From: Eublepharis macularius
Taxonomy: Eukaryota; Chordata; Lepidosauria; Squamata; Eublepharidae
Direction: 5' to 3'
Assembly (NCBI RefSeq): GCF_028583425.1
Contig: NC_072801.1
Location: 60,465,766 to 60,529,765 of the forward strand
Length of the DNA: 64,000 nucleotides
Within the stretch, counting starts at the first letter, position 1. Each line of letters opens with the position of its first letter. A program made the translations under genes and the position numbers. This document shows, piece by piece, positions 44,401 through 53,400 of this stretch. Below the pieces are notes generated by a model that was not told the DNA's origin, did no database searches, and worked only from the letters and a program-made list of their open reading frames with translations.

Positions 44401-47400
44401 GAGGTGATGAATGGGGTTTTAAGGGATCAAAGGATTCCAGACACTTGGAGTGAAGCGAACATATCATTGATCCCAAAAGAGGGCCAAGACCTGACTAATG
44501 TGAAAAATTATAGACCTATATCGCTACTCAATAATGACTATAAAATTTTTGCGAAGATATTGGCGGAGAGATTGAAGGGGTGGCTCTCGGAAGTCATAGA
44601 GGAGGAACAAGCAGGCTTTTTGCCAGACAGACAAATAAGAGACAATTTAAGGACAGTGATTAATGCTATTGAATATTATGACAAGCGTTGTGACAAAGAG
44701 GTTGGTTTCTTCTTTGTAGACGCTGAAAAAGCGTTTGACAATCTAAACTGGGATTTTATGTTTGCCACTATGGAAAAGCTACAACTGGGAGAAAGATTCA
44801 TCAGAGCAATTAAGGAAATTTACAGAGACCAGACTGCAGCAATCGTGGTGAATGATGAATTGACCAAGAAATTGACGATAAGTAAAGGAACAAGACAAGG
44901 TTGCCCGTTATCTCCATTGTTGTTCATTCTAGTATTGGAGATTCTGATGATACAAATACGTCAAGATGAGGAAATTCGTGGAATAAAAATAAAGGACTAT
45001 TCATATAAGGTCAGAGCATTTGCGGATGACATAATGTTAATTGTAGAGGACCCATTGGAGAACATGCCAAGAGTGATAGATAAGATCAAGGAGTTTGGAG
45101 ACTTGGCAGGTTTCTTCATTAACAAAAAGAAGTCAAAGATACTATGCAAAAACATGACTAAGCAGAAACAACAATTGTTAATGGAAACAACGGATTGTGA
45201 AGTAACAAGTAAAGTGAAATATTTGGGAGTCGAATTAACTGCAAAGAACATAGATCTATTCAAAAACAATTATGAAAAACTATGGACTCAGATAGAGAGA
45301 GACTTGATTAAATGGAATAGACTGAATTTGTCATGGTTGGGCAGGATTGCAGCAGTTAAGATGAATGTGTTACCAAGAGTAATGTTTTTGCTACAGACAA
45401 TACCAATCATCAGAGACTCTAAACAATTTGAAAAATGGCAGAGGAAAATATCAGATTTTGTTTGGGCAGGCAAGAAGCCTCGAGTGAAAGTGAAAGTTTT
45501 ACAAGATGCAAAGGAAAGAGGCGGAATGCAACTGCCCAATCTGAGACTTTATCATGATGCAATCTGCCTAGTTTGGTTGAAAGAATGGATGACATTAAAG
45601 AACAAGAAACTACTAGCCCTAGAGGGATATAAAAAAATATTTGGATGGCACGCATACTTATGGCATGACAAAGTAAAGGTCAACTCGATGTTCCTGCATC
45701 ACTTTGTTCGGAGAAGTCTATACATAATCTGGAAGAAGTACAGAATTTATTTACAAGAAGGAACTCCTTTGTGGGTGGTTCCGTATGAGGTGATAGACCC
45801 GAGAGCTGTTGATAATAAACAACAATGTTTAACGTACAAAGAAATCACTAAAACTGAAGCATCTAAACTCAGAATAAAGACACAAGAGGAACTATCACCT
45901 AATTACGACTGGTTCCAGTATAGACAGATCAGAGACTTATATAATTCGGACTCTGTAAAGGGAGGCATACGAATAGAGAATTCGGAACTAGAGCAGACCC
46001 TTCTTAAAGAAGATAAGAAAAGAATATCCAAGGTATACCAAGTACTGTTGAAATGGTATACCGAGGATGAGATAGTTAAAATACAAATGGTGAAATGGGC
46101 TATAAACTTTAATAAAGAAATAACAATGGAGGCATGGGAATACTTGTGGAAAACTACAATGAAGACAACGACATGTACTAATATCAAAGAGAACATCTAC
46201 AAAATGATCTATCGTTGGTACATGACACCAAAGAAGATTGCGCTAGGGAATTTGAATACATCTAATAAATGCTGGAAATGTAAGAAGCATGAGGGCTCCC
46301 TCTATCATATGTGGTGGTCGTGTGAGGTAGCTAGGCAGTACTGGGGGGAAATAATAAGAGAAATGAGTGAAATTTTACAATTTCAAATCAATAAGAACCC
46401 AGAACTCCTGCTACTGAACTTGGGAATGGAGGGAATTCCAGCCCAATACAGGACGTTGATATTTTATATGACAGCAGCAGCTAGACTTCTGTATGCGCAA
46501 AAATGGAAAGTACAAGAAGTGCCAACTATTGAAGATTGGATTTACAAATTGCTGTATATGGCTGAAATGGATAAGATGACAAGAAAGCTGAGAGATCTGG
46601 ACTCAGGGCAGTTCAACACAGACTGGGAGAAGCTGAAACAATACCTGGAGAAGAAATGGGAGGTGGGAGGAAAACTGTGGCAGTTTGAGAACTACTGAAG
46701 CACTGAAGTAGAGGGGGGAGACTTTACCGGGGGGAGAAGAGATAAATGTGAATTAATAAGCAGTCAAATTAATAGATTGATATATATATAGATATATATA
46801 GGTTAATAAACAGAATATAGAGAAAATAATTAACTATAAGGATTAAATATAAGGATTGATTAACTAACAATATTTTCTTTTTTTTTGGTAAGTTTTGTAC
46901 CAAACTGAATGTCTGAAGATATAGACGGGTCAAATTGATTGACTACGTGATGAGAGATATATAGAATTATTATTACAAAAAGATAGAATGAGTAATATAT
47001 AGAGAATAAGTCAAATTGTTTGATATAAATGAATGTATGATCTATATGGTTTATGATATATAGAAATATTTGAAATTGAAAAATGGGATAAATTGTTTAT
47101 CTAAGATGGAAACAAAGACTTACAGTTTGGGCATACAATGTTAAAAATAGTTAAGGATGTACTGCTTAGAATAATGGAGAATATATATCTGTTTTAGATA
47201 GAGGAAGCTAATAAAAATAAGGGAAAGGGGACAAAGGGTGGGAAAGCTGTTGGAAGTCAACAAAAAGGGGGGGAAAGGGAGGGGGTTAGAGATGAAAAAA
47301 TTGGGGAAAATTGAATGTAAATGTAAAAATAATGTTCTAACCCAATAAAAAATTTTTCAAAAAAAAAAACAAAACTCACGCGAGGAAACGCGATATTTCG

Positions 47401-50400
47401 CATTTTCCCCGCAACGAGGTGCGACGTCCCGGGTGAAGGTAAGCCATCTGGAAACGGCCCAAATTAGGAATTGTGCACAAGCAGGAACTGAGGGGAACCT
47501 GCAACTCATGCTTGACTCTTACACAGGATTCAGAGTAGGAGCCTCAAACCCAACCTGTGTATTCTGTTATGTGTGGATCAGATCTTGAAAAAGAAGAGAG
47601 GGACAGAGATACCTGTGAGTAGACTGAAGGTGGAGCAACTGGCCTCTTGGGGAATCTCAAGAATATCCCAGGAAACGTGGTTTTACCCTAATATCACAGT
47701 TTGAGATTGGTAAAATAGTGTTGGGGAAAATCTGAAAGACCCTTCTCTGCATGCATCACAGTCCTGGTCTTAATCTGGTGCTGCACAGGCAAGAATTGAG
47801 GAGAACCCCCTACTCCCGTGTGATGGTTACTGGGTACAAAACCGAGTGTTCTTTGGATACCTGATATGGGGTAGCATACCTGCTGCTGAGTGCCTGCTTA
47901 GCACCACAGGCTCTGCTAGTATGTTTGTTAATAAAATAAATATTAAAAAGACTGGCTATATCTCTTGTGCTGTCTCTCATCCAAAGAGAAACTACACCCA
48001 GAGCCATACCTGAGTGTGAAAAGAGGATTGATCTCACTTCCTAGGTCACCCCAACATCATTAGAAACATTTGCAAGTGAGGCATTCCAGTTTAAAAGGTT
48101 ATTTTGTGGTTGTGTTCAGCAGGATGCATGAGTTGAATCATGATGAGCTCTGTGGCCTCCTGGGTTTCACGGCATATTTCTAACCCTTAGATCCCAGGAT
48201 CCTCAAACCGTCCATCAAGGTGAAACCGAGGCACTTGAATGCTGTGCACTCAAACGTCACTCTTGAATGCCAGAGCCGGGGAGATGATCTGAATTTCTTC
48301 CTCCGTAAGGCAAAGACCGGAGAAGTAGCACAGGTCATAGCACCAGCTGCAGCCAAAGCCAACTTTCGTTTCCTTCAGGTGAGGATGGAGGATGCTGGAA
48401 GCTACATCTGCCAGTATCACCACAAAGGCACCCCGTTTGTCTGGTCAGAGCCAAGTGATCCCGTGGAGCTCATTCTGAAAGGTAAGGCAGTGCATGGCAT
48501 CCCCTCCCCTCTTTCCCAGCGTGCATAAATAGAGCAGCAACTTCCAATGATTTTGGTAACCTGCACAAAACATCTTCTCTAGGCCCCCAGGAGAGGGAGC
48601 TCTTTGTTGAGAATGGCAGAGTGGTGATCAGAAACCACAAGAAAATGGCCAAATCCACATTCACCCATTACCTGCATGTTTATCGGATATCTTCCGTTTG
48701 CCTCCAATCCGCGATTTTTTCCTCTTCGTTCACATTCCTGCTTCCAATCCGTCTTTCTCGCGCGTCCCTCCGGTCACACGGCCGCTCGAAAACCGCTTTT
48801 TTGGGCGGGACCTTTTTTCCCGCCCATTTTTTTTTATTTTTTTGAACGCACATTTTTTTGAACGCACTTTTCCGTTATTTCGAACTTGCCTTATAAAGAA
48901 ACATCATTGAAGATAATGATGCCTCTCTTTCCCCCACTGACAGCACTGATGGCTCCCTCCCGTTTCTTTTTTGGAAATTTAGAAGCATGTGGGAAGCTTT
49001 CGTGGGCATTTCCTATGCAGGACAGTTCAGTGCCTGAATTTTACTGAAGTTTCACTTCCTTGGAGTGTCATTATTTCGATATTTCGTAATTTCGATATTA
49101 CAGTAATATAAAATTAAAAAAATAAAAAACAGTTAAAAAGGAAGTTTCGCGAGTCCGTTCTGAGGATGGATTCACCCCAAAATGATTTTTCAAACTACCA
49201 GATTTGATTCAGAAACAGCATGATCAATAAATCCAATGCTATGAAGTCAAAAACAGTCTTTTGCATACTACGGAGCTCTTGCAAGTTGAATCAGCCAATA
49301 GGAACTCTCGGAACGGCCGGAGAGACAGGAAGGGGGGAGGTTTTTAAAAAAACCGTGTAAATTGCGCATTGGCCCGTTCACGGCCACCGTGAAACTCCCG
49401 TTGAAAACCTGTGACCACATATTCGGGAGAAATGCGAATGAAATGCGTCTGTTTAATGTGGTAATGTGACCGGCACTCGAGATTGCGTGGGGAATGCGGG
49501 GAACATGCGACTTAGAATGAGTAATGTGGATTTGCCCAATGCCTGAGGAAAGCAGGATGGAGAATAACAAAGAAAACTCCCACTGAGGGTGATGGCCTGA
49601 TCCAGTCTAGCTGGTGGAGAATGAGAGCTAAAACCGAAGCAAAGATTTGAGTTGTTGAGTCTGGCATGCGAGAACTACTCCAAAACAGGGAATGGATCTT
49701 TAAACATTGCACACAGCCAACTGTTTCCCCATTACATTCCTTAGGTGATCATAATGACACGATGCTGACATTATCACAGTTTTTTAAAAAGATCGCGTTT
49801 TGTGATCCAGACAAACACAGTATTAAAGCCCTTCCCTGAGAAGAAACTGATTAGCAATACATTCAAGTACTCCAGGCCGTAGGAATCAGGAAGTAACTAA
49901 TTAAGCACTACTGAGAATTGGAGGGGGGGGGTGTTGCCTGTGTTGCTTCAAAGCAGCTTCCAGTTTTCTCGGGTGCTTAAGTAGCTACTTCCTGTTTGCT
50001 CAGGGAGACTTGAATCGTGTATTCCTAACTGGTTCCTTCTCTTTGGGGCAGTGTTAGGTGGGTGAGGCTTTAATTACTGGATTTCTCTTGGTCGCAAAGT
50101 GCGGTCATTAATTTTACACTCTTTCATGATAGTAATATTATAATTGTGTGATGATGGTAAAACTATGAACAGCCCCAGGTTGGAGAAACCTATTAAACTA
50201 TCAACAGTCCAAGGTGTTATTCAAGCCTCTGTCTTCCCTGTCCAGGTAAAGGAGAGGTGGGGCACCTGTTAGCAACCTGCAGAATTGTTCAGGAAATAAG
50301 CCTAGAGGGAGAATTGTAGGGAGAAGCAGGAATTTGTTGAATAGGGCCTACTCAAGTAAACATTATAGTAGGATTTTGCCCTTGGTGTTAGGCAGTGCCA

Positions 50401-53400
50401 AATTGTTATGGAGCAGAATATTAAGATCTCTGTGGAGTCTCTATTAAAATTCTGCTTGGAGTAAGCTTGCCAGGTCCCCCTGGCAACCAATAGGGGGGGA
50501 TGACCATGGGGGCCAAAGGACAGGACTTACTTGCTGCAGTCCGCTATAGCTGGTGACGTAATAATGTTGCTGGAAATGTAATGATGTCACTTTTGGAAGT
50601 GATGCTATCATATTGTCATCCCGCCAGAACAGCTCTGGTATTTGGGCAAAAACTGTAGAGTTTTTGTCCAAATACCAGGGCTTCACCTGGCAACATGATG
50701 ACATCACTTCCAGGCATACAGGAAGTGACATCAGTGTATCAGTGACATCATTAGGTTGCCAGAGAACGTACCCTGCAGCTGGAAAGTACCTTCAATTCCC
50801 GCCATTTTGTCCCCTGCTGCCCATCTGAGAGGTGGAGGGGGCATGGGCTGGGGGTGGGGAGTCCCCAAAGAGTGCTGGCAATCCTTACTTGCAAGTTGAT
50901 TCAGAAAGAATTCACAGCATGGAAACAACAGACCACTAACAATTTTCCTGGTGCCTGTCAACTGTTTTTAGAAAGTGGGAAGGCAGGTGGGGCTGCCCAT
51001 CAGGTCTTTGGATTGACCCCTGTGTAAATTAAAATAATATTGTTTTGATAGCAGTTGCCACTACAGTATTGATTTTATTCTCTCTTTTCCAGTGTATTTG
51101 TAAAATTTACTGCTCTTGTTCCCTGACTTTGGCTTCCTATTTGTGTGTGTGTGATTGGCTCTGCTGCCCACAGTGGCCATTTTCTGGCCCACCTCCCTTG
51201 GTAGCCATTTTGTGGTTGCTCCCACCATCCTGTGCCAGAGTTCTACAGGCTCAAAAAGGTTTGGGACCCCTGAATTAAATTTTCTCCATCTGACCACTAG
51301 AGGGCAAAGCATAACAGAGAAATCCATCTGTCCATGGTGATAAATCCAGGAGTGGAATAACCAGGATTTTCTGCAGCCTGGAAAAGTAAACAATCTCACT
51401 ATGACATCCCCAAATTCTGCAGTCATATAAATGGAACTTGGCAACATAAATAGATATATATTTGTTTACTAAGCATAATGTACTCTGTAGCTGTTAGTAA
51501 TGGAGAGGGGTGTAGAGAGAATTAGGACACTGGACCGCTGGAAATGTGGTTCAGCCTTTATACCCTCCGTTTGGTTTCTCAGATATAACTTTATGTTGTC
51601 CACAGGTTCAGTCCCATCTTTGCAGTTTTAAAGTCTAGAAACAGCCTTTCAAAATTAAAAAAAAACCAGGACTCTCAGGATTCCAGTTCTATTATGCACT
51701 GTCCTACACTACACTATTGCAGAAAACATCCAGTCCTGGAGATGATGTACATACAGCAATCTACTGAGGAGTAAATAAATCTACCGAAGCTGTGAAAATC
51801 AGCACACTCCATAGTTTATATTCAAGAATTATATTTGAGAAATTCAAGAATTGTGAATTTGTGATTCCATGCTTCACTGTTTTTTTCCTCCTTAAATCTA
51901 GATCCCAGTTTGGTCCAACCCTCCATCACAATGAGACCGAAGGGTCCGCATAATGTAGGCATGAATGTCACCATTGAGTGCAAAGGGCCCGAGATCGGCT
52001 TGACTTTCTCCTTGCACAGATCACAGAACCTCGAAGCACTACAGGTGATGAAGCCTGAGGGTGACACAGCAGCCTTCTCTCTAAATGCAGAGAAACTGAA
52101 GGATGCAGGGTATTATACTTGCCAGTATTACCACAGAGGAAATCGCTTTCTTTCTTCAGAGCCTAGTGATCCTGTACAAGTTATTGTGAGTGGTAAGAAG
52201 CCTGGTTAAGCATTTTCCCCTTTTCCTTTTCCCCCCTCCTCCCTGTGCATGAGGCAGAAGCTTCTGGGACTGTGGATGCTCACTCCAAGCACCCTCAAGG
52301 GGGTGTACAGCTATGCTGCTGGGAAAACAAAGATTCCCTAAAGCTGTTATGATGCAGCACTGCTTTAAGCTTTGTGACAGTAACAAAGAAATCGTGGGAG
52401 GGGCTGCAGCTCAGCGGCTCAGCACAAGCTTTCCATGAAGGATCACAGTTAGTGGGGCTGTAAACACCCCCTCTTGAACTTTGGAGTGACACTGTTAGAC
52501 AACAGTCAACGTTGAGCTAGAAGGAACAATGTGACTCAGTATAAGGCTCTGGTACTCACTCTGTGGCTCGCAGAGAGCCACGTTTGCAATTACCTTAAAT
52601 GGAAAGAGTCGTATTTACTTCCGTCCCTGGCTTGAGGCCTGCAACTCAGGAAGGCTCGAAGCTTACCTCTTCCTCTGGCAGTAGGTGTTTTTATGTGGGA
52701 ATCGAATTGTAAAAAGGGGGGAAACACCTCTAAATGACATTTCTAGGTGGGAACCACCTGCTGACTGTAAGCCCCACTGGGCAAGGGCCTTGCCCACTTT
52801 CCAGGAACATGGAGCAGGTGCCACACTGGGGAATTGTGGTCAGAAGTGCCACGGGTGGGTCCAGAGCCACTGAGAGAGTATCACAAGTCTAAGGCAAGCG
52901 AAGATCAAGAGTCCCCTTCATACACATACTGTAGCAGAATAGGCACTAATCATGCATTAAGAGTTCCTACATGGAGTTGGTTAGGTTGCATTTTGCTAGC
53001 CCTCTTGACATCCGGGAGAAAGGCAAGATATAAATAAAATAAATAGGATGTGTGTGAATGTGGCAACCACATGGGTGGGGGCCTATCACATGCTCTTTCC
53101 TCACTGATTGTTTCCCCAACCCCTCCCTTCAGACAGCATGCCGATCAGACAGGAAAGGCCCTTTTAATGGTCCTTCCTCATGTTGTTTCTTATTTAGTTA
53201 GACTCCCCAGTGGGACCAGACCACAGGGATTCGGCTCCCATACCTGTGTTTGTGTACCTATGGAAAAGTTGTATGTGGAATAAGGCACCATGTCAAAAAG
53301 GAGGGATTGGGTGAGAAGTGGCAGCAAAGACATTTAGAGATGGTTATGGGGAAGGTAGTTGGAAAGAAGGGTCATCTGGGGTTGGTGTGGAAAGCATTGA

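Larger units (their letters stand above)
41221..47369 (+). mobile_element. Full-length L1 LINE with both ORFs open
   Basis: 6.15 kb, bounded by a 17-bp target duplication with one mismatch (41204-41220, 47370-47386, starting CAAAACTC). 5' UTR 41221-42133, ORF1 42134-42928, ORF2 42925-46698, 3' UTR to 47350, then a short A-rich tail after AATAAA at 47344. The integration site is in the centre of a palindromic MITE inside gene B intron 3, in the same orientation as gene B. Absent from the left arm. Open frames and near-identical duplications indicate a young insertion, possibly still mobile. Confidence 0.93.
40438..47459. mobile_element. Palindromic MITE, family B (copy 2), split by a MITE and an L1
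   Basis: Left end GGCCGTTTCCAG at 40438. The left arm resumes at 41111 (ATGGCTTACCTTCACCCGGG). The right arm is 47387-47459, ending CATCTGGAAACGGCC. Flanked by CAA (40435-40437, 47460-47462). Without the inserts it would be about 210 bp, like 2486-2697. Absent from the left arm of the inverted duplication. Confidence 0.82.
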
